Below, piece by piece: positions 8,116 to 14,824 of a stretch of DNA of 25,281 bases. Location of the stretch: positions 1 through 25,281 of the forward strand of contig JBGTIU010000023.1 of NCBI GenBank assembly GCA_041745515.1, written 5' to 3'. The notes under the pieces are model-generated. The model was not told where the DNA came from, did not search any database, and saw only the letters and a list, made by a program, of their open reading frames with translations. The stretch comes from JAKFWF01 sp041745515 (lineage in GTDB: Bacteria > Pseudomonadota > Alphaproteobacteria > Rhizobiales > Hyphomicrobiaceae). Every line of letters begins with the position of its first letter. Position 1 is the stretch's first letter. Position numbers and translations under genes: made by a program.

Positions 8116-9057
8116 TCAATCCCTCAGCCGAGGGTTGACCAGTACGTAGGCGACATCGGCCGCTAGGTTCAACAGGATGTAGGTTGTCGCCGTCACCAGC
8201 GTCACGCCCTGCACGACCGCGTAATCGCGGTTGAAAACGCTATCGACGATCAACTTGCCGAAGCCCGGGATCGAAAACACCTGCTCGGTCAGCACCGCGC
8301 CCGAAAGCAACGTGCCGAGCTCCAGCGCCCCCAGCGTGATGACGGGTGTCAGCGCGTTGCGCATGGCATGCTTAAGGACGACGACTCGTTCCGCCAAGCC
8401 CTTGGCCCGGGCAGTGCGCACATAGTCGGAGGTCATCGCCTGCAACATGGCACTGCGCGTGTGCCGCATCAACACCGCTGCGAACGAGTTGCCAAGTACG
8501 AAAGCCGGCAGGATCGTAGTTTTGAGTGACAGCCAGAAATCCTCGAAAGGACTGACGTAGCCGGACGCCGGCAACCATCCCAGGTGCACCGAGAACAGGA
8601 AGATCAACATGATGCCGAGCCAGAAATTCGGTGTCGAGATGCCCGTCAGCGCCACCACATTCACCACGTAATCGAGCGCTGTATTCTTGCGAACCGCTGA
8701 GATGATTCCCGCCGTCACACCGATGACGAGCGAGAACACGAGCGCCATCAGCGCCAACTGCAGCGTGACCGGAAACTTCTGCGCAATCAGCGTCAGCACG
8801 GGCTCTTTCAGCCGCATCGACTCGCCTAGGTTGCCCGACAGCACGCCGCCGACCCAATAGACGTACTGCACGTAGAACGGTTGATCGAGCCGGTACTGCT
8901 GACGGATTTGCGCCAACACGTCGGGATCGCGTTCCTCCCCGGCCATTGCCAGCGCCGGGTCGCCCGGCAACAGTTGTTGCAGCCCGAATATGATGATCGA
9001 GACGAAAAACAACGTCGGCAGCAGTTGTACGATGCGCCTGGCAAGAAACATCAACAT
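8116..9057 (-). CDS. ABC transporter permease (DppB/OppB-like)
   Basis: A 313-residue inner-membrane permease. It has the DppB N-terminus MFLARRIVQLLPTLFFVSIIIF, followed by the periplasmic PGDPALAMAG segment (31-40) and membrane segments at about 99-121, 131-158, 180-200, 236-256 and 285-307. The docking loop is the variant DYVRTARAKGL at 211-221. The frame is open to 9243, but the upstream part is Arg-rich and unlike the family. The ATG at 9057 gives the usual start (another in-frame ATG is at 9051). It is the first gene of the - strand operon DppB-DppC-SDR-kinase-FAH, so a promoter should lie within 9058-9291. Confidence 0.93.
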   Translation of the reverse strand: MLMFLARRIVQLLPTLFFVSIIIFGLQQLLPGDPALAMAGEERDPDVLAQIRQQYRLDQPFYVQYVYWVGGVLSGNLGESMRLKEPVLTLIAQKFPVTLQLALMALVFSLVIGVTAGIISAVRKNTALDYVVNVVALTGISTPNFWLGIMLIFLFSVHLGWLPASGYVSPFEDFWLSLKTTILPAFVLGNSFAAVLMRHTRSAMLQAMTSDYVRTARAKGLAERVVVLKHAMRNALTPVITLGALELGTLLSGAVLTEQVFSIPGFGKLIVDSVFNRDYAVVQGVTLVTATTYILLNLAADVAYVLVNPRLRD

Positions 9058-9093
9058 GTCAGGCCGATCCTGGCGAGCTGGCAGCGAGAGACT

Positions 9094-9105
9094 GTCACGT
9101 GTGAC
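9094..9105. promoter_or_regulatory. Palindrome in the divergent region, possible operator
   Basis: GTCAC-GT-GTGAC forms a 5-2-5 inverted repeat inside the 234-base gap between the divergent permease and aldehyde dehydrogenase genes. It also contains the palindrome CACGTG. Its place, about 37 bases upstream of the permease start, suits an operator for the - strand operon. No regulator gene is adjacent and a single short palindrome can occur by chance. No convincing -35/-10 pair was found in the gap on either strand. Confidence 0.3.
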
Positions 9106-9291
9106 TGGCAGGTGCAATTGCGGAAGACGTCGCCCGCGTCGCCAGTTGGCGGCACTGCGGCCGGAGAGCCTGCGAAACATTACAAAAATGACCTTGGGCT
9201 GCGCAGCAGGCCTGCGCGATTGACCTTGCCGCGCAAGCGGCATTGCGCTTTATCAGAGGTATCGAACACTCTATCCGGTCAGGAAAACGCC

Positions 9292-10722
9292 ATGTACGAA
9301 ACGCTGCATCACTACATCGACGGCCGCTGGACCAAGGGCTCCTCGTCCAAGGCTCAGGATGTGATAAACCCGTCGACCAACGCGACGCTCGGCTCTCTAC
9401 CGCACGCCTCGAAAGCCGATCTCGATGCGGCGCTGGCAGCAGCCGACAAAGGCTTCCGGGTCTGGCGCAAGGTCTCCCCGTTCGAACGAGCTAAGATCTT
9501 GCGCAAGGCCGGCGAACTGATCCGCACCCGAGCCGACTCGATCGCCAACTTGTTGACCCAGGAGCAGGGCAAGGTGCTCGCAGAAGCCGCCATGGAAGTC
9601 CATGGGTCGGCCGATATCTGCGAATGGTTCGCCGAGGAGGGCCGCCGCGCCTATGGCCGCATCATCCCGGCCCGCGCCGACGGCATCCGCAACATGGTGA
9701 TCTTGGAGCCGGTCGGACCTGTCGCCGGCTTCAGCCCGTGGAACTTCCCCGTGACGCAGGCCGTCCGCAAGATCGCCGCATCGCTTGCCGCCGGCTGTTC
9801 GATCATCATCAAATGCCCCGAGGAAACGCCGGCATCACCGATCGCGATGCTCAAGTGCTTCATCGACGCTGGCGTGCCGGCCGGCGTCATCAACCTCGTC
9901 TATGGCGTGCCGTCGGAGATCTCGGAGTACCTCATTCCGTCGCCGATCATCCGTAAGATATCGTTCACGGGTTCGGTACCTGTCGGCAAGCATTTGGCGG
10001 CATTGGCCGGTCAACACATGAAGCGTGCGACCATGGAACTCGGCGGCCACGCTCCCGTGCTGATATTCGACGACATCGACGCCGAGGCGGTCGCCGACCT
10101 TACCACCGGTCTCAAATTTCGTAACGCCGGTCAGGTCTGCATCTCGCCGACGCGCTTCTTCGTGCACGAGAAGGTCTATGACAAGTTCGTCTCGAAGTTC
10201 ACCGACAATGCGAGAAACCTGAAGGTTGGCGATGGCCTTGACAACGCGAGCAAGATGGGGCCGCTGGCCAACCCAAGGCGCATCACCGCGATGCAGTCAA
10301 TCATGCTGGACGCCCAGGAGAAAGGTGCGAAGGTCGCAACCGGCGGCAAGCGGATCGGCAACCAGGGCAACTTCTTCGAGCCGACCGTGCTGACCGATGT
10401 GCCCGCTTCGGCCAACATCATGACACAGGAGCCGTTCGGCCCGGTTGCGATCATGATGCGCTTCAAAGATACCGACGCCGTGCTGGGCCAAGCCAACAGT
10501 TTGCCCTTCGGTCTGGCGAGCTATGCCTTCACCAAGGACGCTAAGACCGCCGCCAAGGTCGCCGACGTGCTGGATCATGGCATGGTCACGATCAATCACC
10601 AGGGCCTCGCGCTGCCCGAGACCCCATTTGGTGGCGTGAAAGACTCAGGATATGGCCACGAAGGTGGCATGGAAGGTCTGCAGGTCTACATGTCGGCCAA
10701 GTTCGTCAGCCACATGGGCTGA
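9292..10722 (+). CDS. NAD(P)-dependent aldehyde dehydrogenase (succinate-semialdehyde dehydrogenase-like)
   Basis: A 476-residue aldehyde dehydrogenase of normal length. The cofactor-site motif FSPWNFP is at 147-153, followed by Lys174 in KCPEETP, FTGS at 225-228, the general base Glu249 in MELGGHAP, and catalytic Cys283 in NAGQVCISPTRF. The C-terminal PFGGVKDSGYGHEGG block is the succinate-semialdehyde dehydrogenase / GabD subtype pattern. It oxidises an aldehyde to an acid in the cytoplasm; the true substrate is uncertain. The start at 9292 has AGGAAA about 6 bases ahead and gives the standard N-terminus. A strong terminator follows, so it is probably a single-gene transcript divergent from the permease operon. 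Confidence 0.94.
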   Translation: MYETLHHYIDGRWTKGSSSKAQDVINPSTNATLGSLPHASKADLDAALAAADKGFRVWRKVSPFERAKILRKAGELIRTRADSIANLLTQEQGKVLAEAAMEVHGSADICEWFAEEGRRAYGRIIPARADGIRNMVILEPVGPVAGFSPWNFPVTQAVRKIAASLAAGCSIIIKCPEETPASPIAMLKCFIDAGVPAGVINLVYGVPSEISEYLIPSPIIRKISFTGSVPVGKHLAALAGQHMKRATMELGGHAPVLIFDDIDAEAVADLTTGLKFRNAGQVCISPTRFFVHEKVYDKFVSKFTDNARNLKVGDGLDNASKMGPLANPRRITAMQSIMLDAQEKGAKVATGGKRIGNQGNFFEPTVLTDVPASANIMTQEPFGPVAIMMRFKDTDAVLGQANSLPFGLASYAFTKDAKTAAKVADVLDHGMVTINHQGLALPETPFGGVKDSGYGHEGGMEGLQVYMSAKFVSHMG

Positions 10723-10756
10723 ACGCACTGCAGTCTCGGACCGACCACGAATATCG

Positions 10757-10784
10757 CTTGGACCTATGTGTCCAGGCTTTTTTT
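10757..10784 (+). terminator. Intrinsic (rho-independent) terminator after the aldehyde dehydrogenase
   Basis: The stem CTTGGAC (10757-10763) pairs with GTCCAGG (10770-10776) with one G-T wobble, around a 6-base loop. It is followed by CTTTTTTT with seven Ts at 10778-10784. It starts 34 bases after the aldehyde dehydrogenase stop and has the full form of an intrinsic terminator. Confidence 0.85.
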
Positions 10785-10846
10785 CTGGAACTCGGTTGGG
10801 CCGAAACTCGTCACAATCGTCTGTTGTCATAGCTCCTGGGAGGCTC

Positions 10847-11293
10847 ATGCTTCACGAGGAACGTCGGATGCTTGCGCTGGTGCTGCTGGTGCTTTTAGTT
10901 ACCACGACCGGGGCTCAAGGTGAGCCACATTGGCTTGGCGACGATGAGATAAAGGCGGCGTTCGCCGGGCGCACGATAGATGGTCACTACGCCAATGGCT
11001 TGACCTTCACCGAGTCTTATCTCGCCAGTGGCCGCATCACTTATGTCGACCCGTTGAAAGCGATGGCCGGACGCTGGTCGGTGGTGAACCGCTCCTTCTG
11101 CACACTCTACGACACCTTCCCGACCGGCGGCTGTTTCAAGGTCACAAGGATCAGTGCCAACTGTTTCGAGTTCTATTTCCTCACCCGCACCGAGCACGCT
11201 GCCGCTCTGCCGGAACCAGCAAAGCCGAGCTGGACAGCACGAGGTTGGCGGACAGAGTCGCCTGCTACCTGCAACGAGAAACCGTCAGTCTAG
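10847..11293 (+). CDS. Small secreted protein of unknown function with four cysteines
   Basis: A 148-residue protein beginning with a charged stretch (HEERR) and a hydrophobic run LALVLLVLLV, a signal peptide that probably ends near the GAQG site at about 22-25. The mature part holds Cys85, Cys96, Cys106 and Cys142, an even number that would suit two disulfides in the periplasm. A GRW-x-V...FC...GCF...CFEFYF pattern resembles a family of small conserved periplasmic proteins in rhizobia and relatives; I do not recall a function. Two starts are possible: 10847 (GGGAGG 3 bases ahead, positive n-region) and 10868 (GAGGA 7 bases ahead, no charge before the hydrophobic run). Its stop TAG abuts the stop of the convergent neighbour with no base between. 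Confidence 0.75.
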   Translation: MLHEERRMLALVLLVLLVTTTGAQGEPHWLGDDEIKAAFAGRTIDGHYANGLTFTESYLASGRITYVDPLKAMAGRWSVVNRSFCTLYDTFPTGGCFKVTRISANCFEFYFLTRTEHAAALPEPAKPSWTARGWRTESPATCNEKPSV

Positions 11294-12001
11294 TCAATAG
11301 ATGCGGCCGAAGAACATTGTTGCTACCTCGACCATGCTGCCAACCGCGATGTTGCCTTTGACGATACCGGGATCGGCCAGAATGTCGAAGGTCTGGTCTC
11401 CGCAGCGCACGAGCAGCCAATGGAACGCAGCGCCTGTTTCCTCGTTCGTCCGCTTTGAGTACTCGACGACCTGGCCTGTCAGCATCGCGTTCGACGATGG
11501 CTGTGCGTTGACATCATGATTACTTTTGGCCGTGAACAGTCCGACCGCCAGAAACGCCCGGGCCGATGACCCGGCGCGGGCGGCTGCCGAGAGGTCGTCA
11601 CCGTCAAGGACACGCAGCGCGCGCGCGAAACCGGTTAGTTTGGCGCGCGCCAGGAATGGCATCTCGCGATCGCAATGGGCCGCAAAGTCGACGGCATCGA
11701 ACACGATTGGATGCACGCCGGTTCCGGTCTCCGCGTCGGGATCAACCCAGGCGTGGAATGCGCCTTCAAACAGGTTCTCCCCCGGCCGGACGATCGCCTC
11801 GGTGACTTCGACGGCGACATCGCTCAGGCCTTCGAAGAACGGCGTGAGCCCGACGATCTCGCGATCGGTGAGCTGGCCCTGGTCGTCGCGCTCACCGGTG
11901 ACGTGGAACCAGATTTCGGCGCCGGTACGTGAACGCCAGATGGCATAGTCGCCAGGACCGCATGCCAGTCGCTCGAATGCGCTGGTGCACAGCCGCCGCA
12001 T
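11294..12001 (-). CDS. Protein of unknown function; true start probably a CTG at 12064
   Basis: From the first canonical ATG (12001) the protein has 235 residues with no signal peptide or membrane segment. I do not recognise the family. The last 60 residues (from LTGQVVEYSKR at about 174) look like a small beta-barrel with a GxxVxVxxMFFGRI ending, perhaps OB-like. The middle holds an acidic segment, EGAFHAWVDPDAETGTGVHP (about 79-98). The frame continues 21 codons upstream with protein-like residues (STIGFHFADDPGFTE) to a CTG at 12064 that has GAGGAG 8 bases ahead. No ribosome site precedes the ATG at 12001, so the protein is probably 256 residues. It is convergent with the small secreted gene and divergent from the GMC gene. 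Confidence 0.72.
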   Translation of the reverse strand: MRRLCTSAFERLACGPGDYAIWRSRTGAEIWFHVTGERDDQGQLTDREIVGLTPFFEGLSDVAVEVTEAIVRPGENLFEGAFHAWVDPDAETGTGVHPIVFDAVDFAAHCDREMPFLARAKLTGFARALRVLDGDDLSAAARAGSSARAFLAVGLFTAKSNHDVNAQPSSNAMLTGQVVEYSKRTNEETGAAFHWLLVRCGDQTFDILADPGIVKGNIAVGSMVEVATMFFGRIY

Positions 12002-12072
12002 CGTTTCAGTGAAGCCGGGATCGTCGGCGAAGTGAAAGCCGATCGTTGATAGATTGCTGACCAGGTCCGTGT

Positions 12073-12078
12073 CTCCTC
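12073..12078 (-). promoter_or_regulatory. Ribosome binding site GAGGAG supporting a CTG start
   Basis: On the - strand GAGGAG at 12078-12073 lies 8 bases before CTG at 12064-12062. An in-frame TGA lies 7 codons before that CTG, and no ATG, GTG or TTG occurs in frame between the TGA and the ATG at 12001. The site therefore decides the start of the neighbouring gene unless a frameshift is present. Confidence 0.55.
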
Positions 12079-12203
12079 GGCGATCTCATGCGGGCGTTGC
12101 TGTGCGGCTGTGTAAACTATACTTGTTTGCCAGATTTTCCATGGCTCTGGGGACGGCGCTCGCTCCCCCCAGGGCACCGCTGGTCTATAAGGAGCCGCCT
12201 GAC

Positions 12204-13841
12204 ATGACGCCCCTAGCCCGATCGCTGGGCAATGCAAGCGCCAGCTACGATGTGATCGTCGTTGGCTCCGGCTACGGCGGCGGCGTTGCTGCATCTCGGC
12301 TGGCACGCGCCGGCAAGCGTGTCGCGGTGCTGGAGCGCGGCCGCGAATTCCCAACCGGCACATTTCCCTCGAAGTTTCCCGATTTGCGCGCCGAAGTGCA
12401 GATCACCGGTAAACGCGTGCGCACCGGATCGCAGAACGCGCTATACGACATCCGCCTCGGCGACGACATGCATGTTCTCGTCGGCTGCGGCCTGGGTGGC
12501 GGATCGCTCATCAATGCGGGCGTGGCGTTGCGTCCTGATGCGCGCGTTTTCGCCGATGACATCTGGCCCGAGCAAATCGCGCAGGACGGGCTGCTCGATG
12601 AAGGTTACCGGCGGGCTGAGCGCTGGCTGCGGCCTTCTCCCGATCCCCAGGCAGATAATCACACCAAGTTCAAGGCGTTGGCACGAGCCGGCAAGGTGGT
12701 CGGACAATCACCGGTCGCGCCGTGCGTTGTCGTCAGCTTCGAGGATACGATCAATGCGGCAGGTGTTCATCAGCCTGCCTGCACCCGGTGCGGCGACTGC
12801 TGTGGCGGTTGCAATGTAGGTGCGAAGAACACGGTGGCACTGACATATCTGCCCGATGCCGCCAACCACGGCGCGGCGATCTTCACGCACGCCAAGGTCA
12901 GGCACTTGAGCAAGGCACGAGGTGGCGGCTGGCAAGTCCATGTCGCTCGGCTCGACGCTGCCAAGGGGGTCAACGCTGAGCTAGTTCTGACGGCGCCGGT
13001 AGTCGTGCTGGCGGCCGGCACACTTGGCAGTACCGAAGTACTGCTGCGCGCAGCCGTCGCCGGGCTTGGCCTTTCGGATAAATTGGGTCAGCGATTCTCC
13101 GCCAATGGCGATATCATCGCCTTCGGCTACGGTGCGAAGATCCCGGTGAACGGTATAGGCGTCGGATATCCGGCGAGGGTCGAGATGCCGCCGATCGGCG
13201 CCTGCGTGTCGGGCCAGATCGAAATCCGTGACCCCGCCCATCTCGAAAAGGAAATGTGCATCCAGGAAGGTGCAATGCCGTCGGCGCTGGCTCCCATACT
13301 ACCGGTGATGTTCCTGCCAGGTGGGCGGTTGCTCGGCGCGCTTCAGACCATTGTGTCCGGCGTCTACAAGGGGCCATTCTCCAGTCTGCAGACGTTCTTT
13401 GCCGTCAGTCACGATTCGGCCTCCGGGCGGCTTTCGCTCGATGCCGACCGGCTGGCGCTCGCCTGGCCGGAAGCCCAGGGTGAGGCGGTGTACAAACGGC
13501 TCGACGAGATACTGGATCGGCTGGTGACCAGCGTTGGCGGCAGCTATGTCAAGAACCCGCTGGCCGGCACGATCATGGGCCATCAACCAGCGACGGCGCA
13601 CCCGTTGGGTGGAGTCGTGATGGGCCGTGAGGCCAGCGACGGAGTCGTCAATCACAAGGGCGAAGTCTTCGCGCGGGGGGCAGGAGCGGGGTCCACTACC
13701 GTCCACAAGGGCCTCTACGTTGCGGACGGCGCGGTGATCCCGCGCTCGCTCGGGGTTAATCCCCTGCTGACGATCACCGCGCTCGCGGAACGCGCGATGG
13801 CGCACCTGGCGGACGATTACGGCTTGAGTTTTGCGGTTTGA
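12204..13841 (+). CDS. GMC family oxidoreductase (cholesterol oxidase / ChoD-like, FAD-dependent)
   Basis: A 545-residue flavoprotein. The FAD dinucleotide motif VGSGYGGG is at 20-27, ending in Glu44-Arg45 (VLERG). The second FAD contact VLVGCGLGGGSLINAGV is at 91-107. The active-site histidine sits in HPLGG (466-470) and the C-terminal FAD/active-site block GLYVADGAVIP...GVNPLLTI is at 503-524. A cysteine cluster CTRCGDCCGGC at 193-203 precedes AKNT, as in ChoD-type members; it looks like a ferredoxin-type cluster site. Such enzymes oxidise alcohols, including sterols, with oxygen or another acceptor. No Tat or Sec signal is seen. The start at 12204 has AAGGAG 9 bases upstream; the frame runs open to 12054 but without support. 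The substrate is not known. Confidence 0.92.
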   Translation: MTPLARSLGNASASYDVIVVGSGYGGGVAASRLARAGKRVAVLERGREFPTGTFPSKFPDLRAEVQITGKRVRTGSQNALYDIRLGDDMHVLVGCGLGGGSLINAGVALRPDARVFADDIWPEQIAQDGLLDEGYRRAERWLRPSPDPQADNHTKFKALARAGKVVGQSPVAPCVVVSFEDTINAAGVHQPACTRCGDCCGGCNVGAKNTVALTYLPDAANHGAAIFTHAKVRHLSKARGGGWQVHVARLDAAKGVNAELVLTAPVVVLAAGTLGSTEVLLRAAVAGLGLSDKLGQRFSANGDIIAFGYGAKIPVNGIGVGYPARVEMPPIGACVSGQIEIRDPAHLEKEMCIQEGAMPSALAPILPVMFLPGGRLLGALQTIVSGVYKGPFSSLQTFFAVSHDSASGRLSLDADRLALAWPEAQGEAVYKRLDEILDRLVTSVGGSYVKNPLAGTIMGHQPATAHPLGGVVMGREASDGVVNHKGEVFARGAGAGSTTVHKGLYVADGAVIPRSLGVNPLLTITALAERAMAHLADDYGLSFAV

Positions 13842-13874
13842 CCGGTTCGTTTTCAGCCCATTTGGAGAATGCCG

Positions 13875-14783
13875 ATGCCGCAAGCACGACCGTTTCAACA
13901 GCTACCGGGTCCCGGACAGATCTTTCTTGATCACGTCGGCTGGATGGTGCCGGACATGGCGTCCGCAGCCCTGGTGTTTGAAAAACTCGGATTCACGCTG
14001 ACGCCGCTTTCCGTGCATGCGATGAAAGATCCGGCAACGGGCGAAGTCCGGCCGAGCGGCACCGCCAACCGGCTCGCGATGCTACCGACCGGATATCTGG
14101 AGATCCTGACCCCACACGGCGGGATCGACAACCCGACCGTGCGCCATGTGCAGGCGTCGATCGTGCGGCATGTGGGGGTGCATCTGCTGGCGTTCTGCGT
14201 GAACGATGCCGAGTTCGAAAGCCGACGATTGACGGCTGAAGGCTTTCCGCTGCAGCCGACAGTGCATCTGCGACGCACCATCGAAGCCGAGGACGGCAGC
14301 GCATCCGAAGTGGCCTTTACCGTAATCCGGACCGAGTACGACATATTCCCCGAAGCGCGGGCACAAATGTTGACGCACCATACACCAGAACACATGTGGC
14401 AGCGGCGCTATCTGCCGTCAGGAAGTTGCATCAGCGGCCTCGCCGAGGTGACGCTCGTCGTCGACGATCCGGCTGCGGCCGCAGCACGCTATGCAAAGTT
14501 TCTCGGGCGCCTCGTTACGACCGATCAGGGCGATCGCGTGATCCTGCTCGATCGCGGACGATTACGCTTCATGACGCGGGCAACGGCATCACGGAGTTTC
14601 GGTGCGAGTGTGTTGCCGGCTAATCCGAGCATCGGGGCGGTGACGCTGACATCATCCGACATTGAACGCACGCGGCATGTTTTGCTTTCGAATGGATTGC
14701 ATCCCGGCTCGATCGGCACGCCGCATTTTGTGATTGACGCGTTGGAAGCGATGGGCGTCCACATCCTGGTGGTGCCTGCCTGA
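13875..14783 (+). CDS. Glyoxalase/VOC superfamily protein, two domains
   Basis: A 302-residue protein with two vicinal-oxygen-chelate style modules. The first (about 17-165) opens with FLDHVGWMVPDM and has GTANRLAML...GYLEIL, with His20 and Glu76 at positions where this fold binds metal. The second starts near 175 with SGLAEVTLVVDDPAAAAARYAKFLG. It resembles the Glyoxalase_3-like group. The reaction could be a dioxygenase, isomerase or lyase step; none can be chosen. Start choice: GGAG at 13864-13867 is too close to the ATG at 13869 but 7 bases from the ATG at 13875, so the latter is used. It lies 33 bases after the GMC gene on the same strand and is probably co-transcribed with it. Confidence 0.87.
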   Translation: MPQARPFQQLPGPGQIFLDHVGWMVPDMASAALVFEKLGFTLTPLSVHAMKDPATGEVRPSGTANRLAMLPTGYLEILTPHGGIDNPTVRHVQASIVRHVGVHLLAFCVNDAEFESRRLTAEGFPLQPTVHLRRTIEAEDGSASEVAFTVIRTEYDIFPEARAQMLTHHTPEHMWQRRYLPSGSCISGLAEVTLVVDDPAAAAARYAKFLGRLVTTDQGDRVILLDRGRLRFMTRATASRSFGASVLPANPSIGAVTLTSSDIERTRHVLLSNGLHPGSIGTPHFVIDALEAMGVHILVVPA

Positions 14784-14824
14784 ACGGGGTGGCGTTTGCC
14801 GAGGTTCTACGGCATTCAAAGGGG

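Noticed and set aside
12097..12123. TTGCTG ... TATACT as a promoter for the GMC gene
   Set aside because: The spacer is only 15 bases and the -35 match is weak; TATACT may still be a -10 box, but I could not support a full promoter.
11824..12363. A 179-codon - strand frame that could continue the unknown gene upstream in another frame (frameshift)
   Set aside because: Its residues are Arg/Pro-rich and overlap the start of the GMC gene. A CTG start with a good ribosome site explains the upstream coding without a frameshift, though the frameshift is not fully excluded.
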